From: an uncultured Lachnospiraceae bacterium
GTDB lineage: Bacteria > Bacillota > Clostridia > Lachnospirales > Lachnospiraceae
NCBI GenBank assembly: GCA_905235275.1
Contig: CAJOLA010000005.1
Span: 1-42,189, forward strand
Direction: 5' to 3'
Length of the DNA stretch: 42,189 nt
Shown in pieces: positions 8,957-16,373 of this stretch. The first letter of the stretch is position 1. Every line of letters starts with the position of its first letter. Both the position numbers and the translations under genes were made by a program. The notes under the pieces are model-generated. The model was given only the letters and a program-made list of their open reading frames with translations, searched no databases and was not told the origin of the DNA.

Positions 8957-9436
8957 ATGATATGTGAAAAAATACTTGGCAAAGTTCAGGATGATGAATT
9001 TGCAGGTAAAAAGATAGACTACGTTGATTTTCAATGGGATGAAGCGTTCAAGAAACTTCACAGAAAAGTAAGCCGCGGTGGTGTTGATGTCGGCATTAAT
9101 ATGGATGACACTATACTTACGCGCGGCTTGAATCAAGACGATGTATTAGCGGCGAATGGCGACACGGTCATCGCCGTTAATATTGAGGAGTGTGAAGCTA
9201 TTGAGGTTTCTGTTGACAACGATGACATAGGCGTTATTGCCAAAGTATGTTATGAGATTGGAAACAGACATGCGTCTTTGTTCCGGGGAGAGGACGGTAA
9301 TACATTCCTGACGCCTTTCACCGGGCCAATGTTGACCATGATAGAAAAAATCCCGGGCCTTACGGCTCGGGTAGTGGAAGTAAAATTCGACTTTGACAGT
9401 AGAATTTCTTCTTCCGTTAATTCCCATACGCACTAG
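8957..9436 (+). CDS. ureE: Urease accessory protein UreE (nickel metallochaperone)
   Basis: This is a 159-residue UreE, the dimeric nickel chaperone that hands Ni(II) to the UreG/UreF/UreD complex. The N-terminal domain includes the TRGLNQDDVLAANGDTVI segment typical of UreE. The C-terminal metal-binding domain includes GNRHASLF. The C-terminal tail is short with only two His (SHTH), unlike the long His-rich tails of Klebsiella-type UreE. The only well-placed start is ATG 8957; an ATG at 8944 runs into a stop after seven codons. The ribosome binding site is weak (GGAAAG, about 13 nt away). Unlike ureABC, it uses ACG and GCG freely, suggesting lower expression. Confidence 0.93.
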   Translation: MICEKILGKVQDDEFAGKKIDYVDFQWDEAFKKLHRKVSRGGVDVGINMDDTILTRGLNQDDVLAANGDTVIAVNIEECEAIEVSVDNDDIGVIAKVCYEIGNRHASLFRGEDGNTFLTPFTGPMLTMIEKIPGLTARVVEVKFDFDSRISSSVNSHTH

Positions 9437-9444
9437 GAGGTTTT

Positions 9445-10137
9445 ATGGATATAAATTCCCAATTCCTGCTGTTGCAAATTAATGATGCGTTATTTCCGAT
9501 TGGCGGATACTCACATTCTTATGGATTAGAAACATATATCCAAAAGGGTATTGTTCATGATTCTGAGAGCGCGGCGGAATTTATACAAAAAAAACTAAAG
9601 TATAATTTATTATATAATGAATTAGCTTTCGTAAGGTTTGCGTGGGATTATGCTGGTAAGGGTGACCTTACCAAACTTCAGGAATTAGATGAAATTGCAG
9701 AAGCGGGAAAGACGCCAAGAGAGATTCGGGAGGCCAGCCAAAAGCTGGGCTCCCGCTTTGTAAAAACGGTCGAAAATATGGAACCGCCGTTTTTAAAGCC
9801 GGTGTTCGAAGAGTATGCGGATATGAGACGCGGACAGTATACCCATCATGCGGTAGCTTATGGTGTATTATGTTCTGCAGCTGATATTCCTTTAAGAGAC
9901 GCACTCGAGTGTTTCCTGTATTCCAATACATCTAACCTTGTTGTTACCAGCGTTAAAACAATTCCACTTAGTCAGACGGAAGGTCAGCAGATTCTCATAG
10001 GTCTCTATGACACGTTTGATGAAATTATTTCAAAGGCATTGGAGATTGAATTTGATGAGATAGGTTTGGCTTCGCCGGGCTTTGACCTCAGATGCATGCA
10101 GCACGAGGTTCTTTATTCAAGACTTTATATGTCCTGA
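9445..10137 (+). CDS. ureF: Urease accessory protein UreF
   Basis: This 230-residue UreF is part of the UreD-UreF-UreG activation complex that loads nickel and carbon dioxide into apo-urease. The N-terminal ALFPIGGYSHSYGLETYI segment is the family signature, and the YTHHAVAYGV and SVKTIPLSQTEGQ segments are also conserved. Length is normal. Its AGGAGG ribosome binding site overlaps the ureE stop codon, so the two genes are probably translationally coupled. Confidence 0.95.
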   Translation: MDINSQFLLLQINDALFPIGGYSHSYGLETYIQKGIVHDSESAAEFIQKKLKYNLLYNELAFVRFAWDYAGKGDLTKLQELDEIAEAGKTPREIREASQKLGSRFVKTVENMEPPFLKPVFEEYADMRRGQYTHHAVAYGVLCSAADIPLRDALECFLYSNTSNLVVTSVKTIPLSQTEGQQILIGLYDTFDEIISKALEIEFDEIGLASPGFDLRCMQHEVLYSRLYMS

Positions 10138-10165
10138 TTATTACTATTAAGAGAGGTATATCTAC

Positions 10166-10777
10166 ATGGCATGTGTAAAAATCGGAGTTGCCGGTCCTGT
10201 TGGATGCGGTAAGACCGCTTTAATTGAAGTTTTAACCAGAAAAATGGCTTCTGATTACAGCATCGGTGTCATTACAAATGATATCTATACAAAAGAGGAT
10301 GCTCAGTTTTTGGCTAAAAACTCGGTTATAACACCGGACAGAATTACCGGTGTAGAGACAGGAGGTTGCCCACATACAGCTATTCGTGAGGATGCTTCCA
10401 TGAATCTTGAGGCAGTTGACTACCTCAAGGAGAAGTTCCCTGATATGGAGATATTATTCATCGAGAGTGGTGGAGATAACTTATCAGCTACATTCAGCCC
10501 TGAGCTTGTTGATGCAACAATCTTTGTTATCGACGTGGCAGAGGGTGATAAGATTCCAAGAAAGGGCGGTCCGGGAATTACCAAGTCTGATCTGCTTGTT
10601 ATTAACAAGATAGACCTTGCACCATATGTAGGGGCAGACCTTAAGGTAATGGAAAGAGATTCCAAGAGAATGCGTGGAGACAAGCCGTTTATATTTACTA
10701 ACGTCAGAAGTGATGAAGGCGTTGAGGAAGTTATGAACTGGATCAAGCGCAGTGTTTTATTAGAGGATATTAAATAA
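10166..10777 (+). CDS. ureG: Urease accessory GTPase UreG
   Basis: This 203-residue SIMIBI-class GTPase provides energy and nickel delivery in urease maturation. Walker A GPVGCGKT is at residues 10-17. The metal-binding CPH motif occurs in [17 protein letters not shown], followed by [15 protein letters not shown] and the guanine-specificity motif NKID. The gene lies in the standard order after ureF and one nucleotide before ureD. Confidence 0.97.
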   Translation: MACVKIGVAGPVGCGKTALIEVLTRKMASDYSIGVITNDIYTKEDAQFLAKNSVITPDRITGVETGGCPHTAIREDASMNLEAVDYLKEKFPDMEILFIESGGDNLSATFSPELVDATIFVIDVAEGDKIPRKGGPGITKSDLLVINKIDLAPYVGADLKVMERDSKRMRGDKPFIFTNVRSDEGVEEVMNWIKRSVLLEDIK

Positions 10778-10778
10778 A

Positions 10779-11591
10779 GTGAGCTCACCTAATAAATTCG
10801 GAAAATTATCAGAACTCAGAGTTGCGACAGAGCTTCGTGACGGCAAAACCATAATGGCCGAAAGGTTCTTCACACCACCTTTTAAGATTATGCTTCCACT
10901 CTACGAGAATAAGTTCGAGGGACAGGAAGTTATGCAGATGTTACAGCTTATGGCGTCACCCGGTATTATGGACGGTGATACCCAGAGCTTTTCTTTCGAC
11001 ATAAGAGAAGGCTCTGTTACAGAGTATTGTACACAGGCATACGAAAAAGTTCATAAGATGAACGGCGGTGTCGGAACCAGAAAAGTGAAGATTAACGTAG
11101 AAAAGAACAGTTTCTTTTATTTTCACCCAAAACCAATCATTCCTTTCAAGGATTCTGCAGTTCAGAATGACACTGAGATTACCTTAGAGGATGATACAGC
11201 AAAGCTTATTTACGAAGAGATTTTGTGTTGCGGACGTGTCGCCTTTGGAGAATCCTTCGATTACAGATTTTTCAATAACAGCGTTATTGTAAAAAAAGCC
11301 GGTAAGCTTATTTACAGGGATAACGTACAGTTCAGACCTGATGAATTCGATATGACCGGAGATGGTATGTACGAAGGATATACTCATCTTGCTAATCAGA
11401 TTTATTTCAATATTGAGAGATCTGATGAGTGGATGGCAGCTGTCCTTAAAATGATTGATGCTGAGCCTGAGATGGAAGGCGGAGTTACCCGTCTCGGTAC
11501 AGGTGATGTGGCTGTCAGATTTTTTGGTAAGAGCGGTGATCCTATGGAGAAGATGCTTACAAAGATTGAAACCTTACAGGATGAGTTTTAA
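10779..11591 (+). CDS. ureD: Urease accessory protein UreD (UreH)
   Basis: This 270-residue UreD/UreH is the scaffold that binds apo-urease and recruits UreF and UreG. Recognisable segments are the N-terminal AERFFTPPFKIM, the LQLMASPGIMDGD region and the FNIERSDEWMA region. It starts at GTG, 1 nt after the ureG stop, with GAGG about 12 nt upstream, which suggests coupling to ureG. It is the last gene of the operon and is followed by a strong terminator. No nickel or urea transporter gene follows, although these often accompany urease loci. Confidence 0.93.
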   Translation: MSSPNKFGKLSELRVATELRDGKTIMAERFFTPPFKIMLPLYENKFEGQEVMQMLQLMASPGIMDGDTQSFSFDIREGSVTEYCTQAYEKVHKMNGGVGTRKVKINVEKNSFFYFHPKPIIPFKDSAVQNDTEITLEDDTAKLIYEEILCCGRVAFGESFDYRFFNNSVIVKKAGKLIYRDNVQFRPDEFDMTGDGMYEGYTHLANQIYFNIERSDEWMAAVLKMIDAEPEMEGGVTRLGTGDVAVRFFGKSGDPMEKMLTKIETLQDEF

Positions 11592-11639
11592 AGGCTACAA
11601 TTGAATATTTTAGAACGTGATTTACGTTTTGTGTTATGT

Positions 11640-11670
11640 CTCATGTGGCTATTTTCCACATGAGTTTTTT
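11640..11670 (+). terminator. Terminator of the urease operon
   Basis: A perfect 9-bp stem, CTCATGTGG (11640-11648) with CCACATGAG (11656-11664), has a 7-nt loop and is followed by six T. Confidence 0.92.
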
Positions 11671-11703
11671 ATTAACGCAGAACTTTTTTTTTGCTTTTTT
11701 ATA

Positions 11704-11712
11704 TGCTATTAT
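11704..11712 (+). promoter_or_regulatory. Extended -10 promoter of the TPR-thiN-cmk-ispH-rpsA operon
   Basis: TGCTATTAT (11704-11712) is an extended -10 (TGn plus TATTAT). The expected -35 position holds only a T run, which fits an extended -10 promoter. Confidence 0.4.
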
Positions 11713-11750
11713 TACTGGGATAATATTTTTTTATAAGTTCGGAGGAACCT

Positions 11751-12980
11751 ATGAGTGAAGATGAGTTCGACGAGGAACTGACCAAAAATTTAAGCAAAGA
11801 CATTAAAGAGAATTTTAAGGATGATGTAACGGAGAATTTTCCGGACGATGTTCCTGAACAGTCGAAGTCTCAAAAGAGCGGTTTCAAAAAAATATTTGAA
11901 AACGACGATGAGAACTACGATCTTATTACCGATATTTCAGATGATGATTATGAACCCAAGAGAGGCGGTTCGTTCGGTAAATTAAAGCTGTTTATTACAA
12001 TAGCGGCCAGTGCGGCTATAGCTATTATTGTTATTGTGCTTATTTTTACCACCTCCACTTATAAATCGATATACGATCAGGGTGTGGCAGCATTCGAGAG
12101 TGAAAAATATGACAAAGCCCTTGAGCTTTTTCAGAAAGCGCAGCAAAGGGAAGAGGGCGCGAATAATGCCGAGATTTCAAAGTATATCGCTGATTGCTAT
12201 ATTAATCTTGGCAGGCAGGATGAGGCTATGGAGACCTACAATACCATTTTGGCTGCCGATCCCAATAACGCAAGTGCCGTTTACGGTCTTTGCGAGATAT
12301 ACAAAAGCAAAAAAGACGCGGAATCCATTAATAAACTTCTCGAAAAGTATGAAGGCACCGGTGTGACCGCTTATCTTGAGGATTTTATAGTACCGTCACC
12401 TGAGATGGATCCTAAGGGCGGTGTGTTTAACGAAGAGACGAGCATAACCATGAAAGGTGCACCTGACTGTCCGATTTTCTATACGACAGACGGAAGTAAT
12501 CCGACGGTTGACAGTCCCGTATATACCAAGCCGATTGCTTTGGAAGAAGGTGTAACGCTTGTTAAAGCCATGTCCGTGGATAAGATGGGCGTAAAAAGCT
12601 ATGTGAATACTCAGGAGTTCATATTGGAGGGTATGAAGCCGTCTAAGCCCGTATTTTCACTTGAATCCGGCGTATATATAAACGGTCAGAAGCTTGAAAT
12701 TACGACAAATGACAAGATGAGGATTTACTATACCTACAACCGTACGGCACCTACAAGAAGTTCATACAGGTATTACAATCCGATAACACTTTACAGAGGT
12801 ACATTTACCATTTCCGCAATAACTTACGATGAAAAGGGCAATGCCAGTGACGTGGTGTTCCGTGATTATTGTATCGTGGAGGACGAAAGCCAGATAGAAG
12901 CCGGCAAGGACAGCCTTAAGAGATATCAGGAGAATATGAATCGAAGCGACGAGGAGAAGGTTTACAAAGATAATGAATAA
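11751..12980 (+). CDS. Membrane-anchored TPR protein with chitobiase/hexosaminidase C-terminal-like repeats
   Basis: This 409-residue protein has a very acidic cytoplasmic N-terminus (1-75), one transmembrane helix (about 79-100) and an outward-facing C-terminal part. Residues about 105-200 form tetratricopeptide-like helices (YDQGVAAFESEKYDKALELFQKA, then AEISKYIADCYINLGRQDEAM and DPNNASAVYGLCEIY). The rest carries two beta-sandwich repeats of the type found at the C-terminus of chitobiases; the first contains IFYTTDGSNPTVDSPVYT, the second YYTYNRTAPTRSS. Protein or glycan binding at the surface is plausible, but no enzyme domain is seen. CGGAGGAA precedes the ATG. It is first in an operon and overlaps thiN by 8 nt. 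Confidence 0.8.
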   Translation: MSEDEFDEELTKNLSKDIKENFKDDVTENFPDDVPEQSKSQKSGFKKIFENDDENYDLITDISDDDYEPKRGGSFGKLKLFITIAASAAIAIIVIVLIFTTSTYKSIYDQGVAAFESEKYDKALELFQKAQQREEGANNAEISKYIADCYINLGRQDEAMETYNTILAADPNNASAVYGLCEIYKSKKDAESINKLLEKYEGTGVTAYLEDFIVPSPEMDPKGGVFNEETSITMKGAPDCPIFYTTDGSNPTVDSPVYTKPIALEEGVTLVKAMSVDKMGVKSYVNTQEFILEGMKPSKPVFSLESGVYINGQKLEITTNDKMRIYYTYNRTAPTRSSYRYYNPITLYRGTFTISAITYDEKGNASDVVFRDYCIVEDESQIEAGKDSLKRYQENMNRSDEEKVYKDNE

Positions 12981-13617
12981 TGTCCTTATTGTATCCGGCG
13001 GATCCTTTGATACGGACCGGATGGGTGAATATCTAAAAGGGAATAAATATGATTACATTATTGCGGCAGATTCCGGCGGGGAATATGCCGCTTCTTTGGG
13101 ATTAAAGACGGATCTTCTGCTTGGGGATTTTGACTCCATTTCTGTAGAGGCGTTTGAAGAATTAAAGCTTGGCGGATGCAGGATACGCGAGTTTGATTCG
13201 GAAAAGGATGAGACGGACTTTGATATAGCACTGAAAGAGGCAATCGCTTTAAAACCGGAAAAAATTACGATTGTCGGAGCCACCGGAACGAGGCTCGATC
13301 ATACGATGACGACGTTTTTTTGCATGATGAAGGTTCTTGATACGGGGATTGAATGCGAGATTATTGACTCGCATAACAGGATATATCTTAAGAATAAAGA
13401 CTTTAGTATAGAAAAGAAAAAACAGTACGGAGACTACATATCTCTTGTGCCGGTTACAAAGGATGTAACGCTTTCCATAAGCGGAATGAAATATAATCTT
13501 GACAACAAAAGGGTGCAAAGGGGCGAGAGCCTGTGCCAGTCCAATGAGATAGTCGAAGATGTCGCTGACATCAGGGTATCGGGCGGAGTGGTTGCGGTAT
13601 TTGAGAGCATGGATTGA
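12973..13617 (+). CDS. thiN: Thiamine pyrophosphokinase
   Basis: This 214-residue enzyme transfers pyrophosphate from ATP to thiamine, giving thiamine diphosphate. The signature residues are AADSG, LLGDFDS, KDETDFDIAL and GATGTRLDHT, in family order; a beta-rich thiamine-binding C-terminal domain follows. It overlaps the TPR gene by 8 nt and the flavoprotein gene begins 2 nt after its stop. In many Firmicutes thiN follows rpe; here rpe is about 28 kb away. Confidence 0.93.
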   Translation: MNNVLIVSGGSFDTDRMGEYLKGNKYDYIIAADSGGEYAASLGLKTDLLLGDFDSISVEAFEELKLGGCRIREFDSEKDETDFDIALKEAIALKPEKITIVGATGTRLDHTMTTFFCMMKVLDTGIECEIIDSHNRIYLKNKDFSIEKKKQYGDYISLVPVTKDVTLSISGMKYNLDNKRVQRGESLCQSNEIVEDVADIRVSGGVVAVFESMD

Positions 13618-13619
13618 GT

Positions 13620-14852
13620 ATGAGTAAAGTGATTATTGTCGGCGGTGGTGCTGCCGGCATGATGGCATCGGTTATTGCCGCCAAAGAACATGAAGTAATT
13701 CTTATTGAGAAGAATGAAAAGCTTGGTAAAAAGCTTTTTATAACGGGAAAGGGAAGATGTAATTTTACAAATGAGTGTCCGAAGGATGAATTGTTCCAAT
13801 CGGTCATTAATAATCCCAAATTCATGTATTCGGCTTTTAACAATTTCACAAACGAAGATACGATTTATTTTTTTAATGAGTTGGGTCTGAAAAGTAAAAC
13901 GGAGCGCGGAGGAAGAGTGTTTCCCGCAAGCGATAAATCATCCGATGTTATAAAGGCCCTTGAAAAAAAGCTTAAATCACTCGGTGTTAAAGTCATGTTA
14001 AATACCGCAGTGACGGACATCCTCATATCTGACGGGCGCTGCACGGGTGTTAAGACAAAGGATGAAACCATATACGCCGATGAAGTAATTATCGCAACGG
14101 GAGGCGCATCATATCCTCTGACGGGTTCCACGGGAGACGGATATACATTTGCAAAAAAAGCGGGTCATAATGTGACGGATATCCGGCCGGGACTTGCCCC
14201 TTTAAGGACAAAAGAGGACTTCCCAAAGAGAATGCAGGGGCTTAGTCTTAGGAATGTTGCGGTAAGATTTAGCGATACTGACGGCAAAAAGGTACATGAG
14301 GATTTCGGGGAGCTTCTTTTTACGCATTTCGGAGTAAGCGGTCCCGTTATTCTTACGGCGGAGAGCTTTCTTTCGAAAAGGCTTGCAAAAGAAAAAATGA
14401 CGCTTACAATAGACTTTAAGCCTGCGCTTGATTTTGAAAAACTGGACGCAAGGATGATAAGGGAGCTTGAGGAATCCCCGAAAAGGTCCTTCAGAAGCGT
14501 GCTGAAAACCCTGCTTCCGGCATCGGCCGTTCCTGTTTTTGAGGACATATTAAAGATTGACCCGGAAAAGAAAGCCTGTGAGGTGACATCCGCAAACCGA
14601 AAGGATACGGTGCGGCTCCTAAAAGGCTTTAACCTCACGATAACGGGGACGGGCGGCCTTGATGAGGCGATTATTACGCAGGGCGGAGTTGACGTAAAGG
14701 AGATTGACCCAAGAACCATGGAATCAAAGCTTTGCGAAGGTCTGTATTTTATAGGCGAGGTTTTAGATACGGATGCCTTAACTGGCGGCTTCAACCTGCA
14801 GATAGCATGGTCAAGCGCATATGTTTGCGCAAAAAAAATTGGAGAAAAATGA
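13620..14852 (+). CDS. HI0933/YhiN-family FAD-dependent oxidoreductase
   Basis: This is a 410-residue flavoprotein of the HI0933-like (aminoacetone oxidase / BaiN-like) family. The N-terminus has the dinucleotide-binding GGGAAGMMAS and the family motif TGKGRCNFTNE. The C-terminal half ends GGFNLQIAWSSAYVCAKKIG, which closes the FAD site. A TTG at 13614 is also in frame, overlapping the thiN stop, but ATG 13620 gives the canonical MSKVIIVGGG start. The physiological substrate of this family is generally unclear. The conserved placement beside cmk and ispH in Clostridia supports a housekeeping role. Confidence 0.88.
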   Translation: MSKVIIVGGGAAGMMASVIAAKEHEVILIEKNEKLGKKLFITGKGRCNFTNECPKDELFQSVINNPKFMYSAFNNFTNEDTIYFFNELGLKSKTERGGRVFPASDKSSDVIKALEKKLKSLGVKVMLNTAVTDILISDGRCTGVKTKDETIYADEVIIATGGASYPLTGSTGDGYTFAKKAGHNVTDIRPGLAPLRTKEDFPKRMQGLSLRNVAVRFSDTDGKKVHEDFGELLFTHFGVSGPVILTAESFLSKRLAKEKMTLTIDFKPALDFEKLDARMIRELEESPKRSFRSVLKTLLPASAVPVFEDILKIDPEKKACEVTSANRKDTVRLLKGFNLTITGTGGLDEAIITQGGVDVKEIDPRTMESKLCEGLYFIGEVLDTDALTGGFNLQIAWSSAYVCAKKIGEK

Positions 14853-15520
14853 TGATATATTCAATAGCGATAGACGGACCGGCCGGTTCGGGAAAAAGTA
14901 CAATAGCAAAGAAGCTTGCAAAGGAACTCGATTTTATCTATGTGGATACCGGAGCGATGTACAGAGCGATTGCTCTTTGGGCATTGGAAAATGCGCCTGA
15001 CATTACTGATGAGGAGTATATTGCATCAAGACTTGATGAGGTTGATATCGGCATAGATTACATCGACGGTGAACAGCAGGTATTTCTTAACGGTGAGAGT
15101 GTAACTGACAGATTAAGACTGGAGAGCACGGGAGATGCGGCATCCAAGGTTTCCAAGCAGGTTCGTGTCAGGGAAAAGCTCGTTGAGCTTCAGAGACGGA
15201 TTGCTAAAAAAACCTCCGTTATCATGGACGGACGGGATATCGGAACCAAGGTTTTGCCTGATGCATTTCTTAAGATATTCATGACGGCATCTCCCGATAT
15301 CAGGGCGAAGAGGCGCTACGACGAGCTCGTGATGAAGGGCAAAGAGTGCGATTACGACGAGATTCTTAAAGGGATTAAAGAGCGGGATCATGCGGATGAG
15401 ACAAGGGCTGTTTCTCCTCTTAAGCCTGCAGATGACGCCGTTATGCTTGATACGTCCGATATGTCGGAGGATGAGGTTGCAGGAAGAATAATGGAGCTTT
15501 TTGAAGAAAAAAAGGGCTGA
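14852..15520 (+). CDS. cmk: Cytidylate kinase
   Basis: This 222-residue enzyme phosphorylates CMP and dCMP with ATP. The P loop GPAGSGKS is near residue 9, followed by YVDTGAMYRA, the MDGRDIGTKVLPDA motif and the lid-region DHADETRAVSPL. ATG 14852 overlaps the preceding stop codon by one base and sits 7 nt after GGAG (14841-14844); an adjacent ATG at 14849 would add one Met. The reading frame extends further upstream inside the flavoprotein gene, but that part is not expected to be translated. Confidence 0.95.
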   Translation: MIYSIAIDGPAGSGKSTIAKKLAKELDFIYVDTGAMYRAIALWALENAPDITDEEYIASRLDEVDIGIDYIDGEQQVFLNGESVTDRLRLESTGDAASKVSKQVRVREKLVELQRRIAKKTSVIMDGRDIGTKVLPDAFLKIFMTASPDIRAKRRYDELVMKGKECDYDEILKGIKERDHADETRAVSPLKPADDAVMLDTSDMSEDEVAGRIMELFEEKKG

Positions 15521-15524
15521 TGAT

Positions 15525-16373
15525 ATGAGTGAAGTGATTTTGGCAAAGTCCGCCGGTTTTTGCTTCGGTGTAAAAAGAGCGGTCGATATGGTTTATGACC
15601 AGATTAAAAAAGGCGGCAATATTTATACCTACGGTCCGATTATTCATAACGATACCGTTGTGAAGGACCTTGAAGGCAAGGGCGTGCGCATAATCGAGAG
15701 CGAGAACGACATAGACGAAAAAGAGCCAGGAACCGTGATTATAAGATCGCACGGCGTATCCGAAAAAATTTACAGGCATTTGGAGAGCGCCGGCATGGAG
15801 ATAGTGGATGCCACATGTCCCATTGTGCTTAAGATTCACAGAATCGTCGAAGAAAAAAGCAAAGAGGGCAAGCAGATTGTTATAATCGGAAGCAAGGATC
15901 ACCCTGAGGTACAGGGGATTATGGGGTGGTGCAGGACGCCCGCAATAGTGATAGATACTGAAGAACAGGCGTATGCATTTACTTCCGACAACCCCGATAT
16001 TCACATAGTTTCACAGACAACATTTCAACTTAATAAATTCAATACTTTGGTTGAAATTATCTGTAAAAAGCGATATAATAGCAATATTAGTAATACGATT
16101 TGCAACGCTACTGAAGTGCGTCAAAAAGAGGCTCGGGAAATTGCGATTAACGCGGATGCGATGATTGTAATCGGAGGCAGCAACAGCTCTAACACGCGGA
16201 AGTTATTTGAGATTGCGCAAAAAGAGTGTCCCGACACCTTTCTTATCGGAAGCGTGAAAGAGCTTGATTTTAACAAACTGCAAGGGGCTGAATGTATTGG
16301 TATTACTGCAGGGGCATCCACCCCGAGCAACATAATCCAGGAGGTTCACACTAGTGTCAGAAGAGAGTTTTGA
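15525..16373 (+). CDS. ispH: 4-hydroxy-3-methylbut-2-enyl diphosphate reductase
   Basis: This 282-residue [4Fe-4S] enzyme catalyses the last step of the MEP isoprenoid pathway, giving IPP and DMAPP. Cluster cysteines are visible in SAGFCFGV (Cys13), DATCP and NTICNAT. Other conserved segments are GSKDHPEVQGI, SQTTF and GGSNSSNTRKL. The start is 4 nt after cmk with AAAGGG upstream. The protein is full length for stand-alone IspH. Its last 20 nt overlap the start of the S1 gene in another frame. In many Clostridia IspH and S1 are one fused polypeptide; here a TGA at 16371 separates them, preceded by TTT. Confidence 0.95.
   Translation: MSEVILAKSAGFCFGVKRAVDMVYDQIKKGGNIYTYGPIIHNDTVVKDLEGKGVRIIESENDIDEKEPGTVIIRSHGVSEKIYRHLESAGMEIVDATCPIVLKIHRIVEEKSKEGKQIVIIGSKDHPEVQGIMGWCRTPAIVIDTEEQAYAFTSDNPDIHIVSQTTFQLNKFNTLVEIICKKRYNSNISNTICNATEVRQKEAREIAINADAMIVIGGSNSSNTRKLFEIAQKECPDTFLIGSVKELDFNKLQGAECIGITAGASTPSNIIQEVHTSVRREF

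Noticed and set aside
14732-14851. N-terminal extension of cytidylate kinase
   Set aside because: The frame is open but lies inside the flavoprotein gene, and the family starts at the MIYSIAIDGPAGSGKS region with GGAG just upstream.
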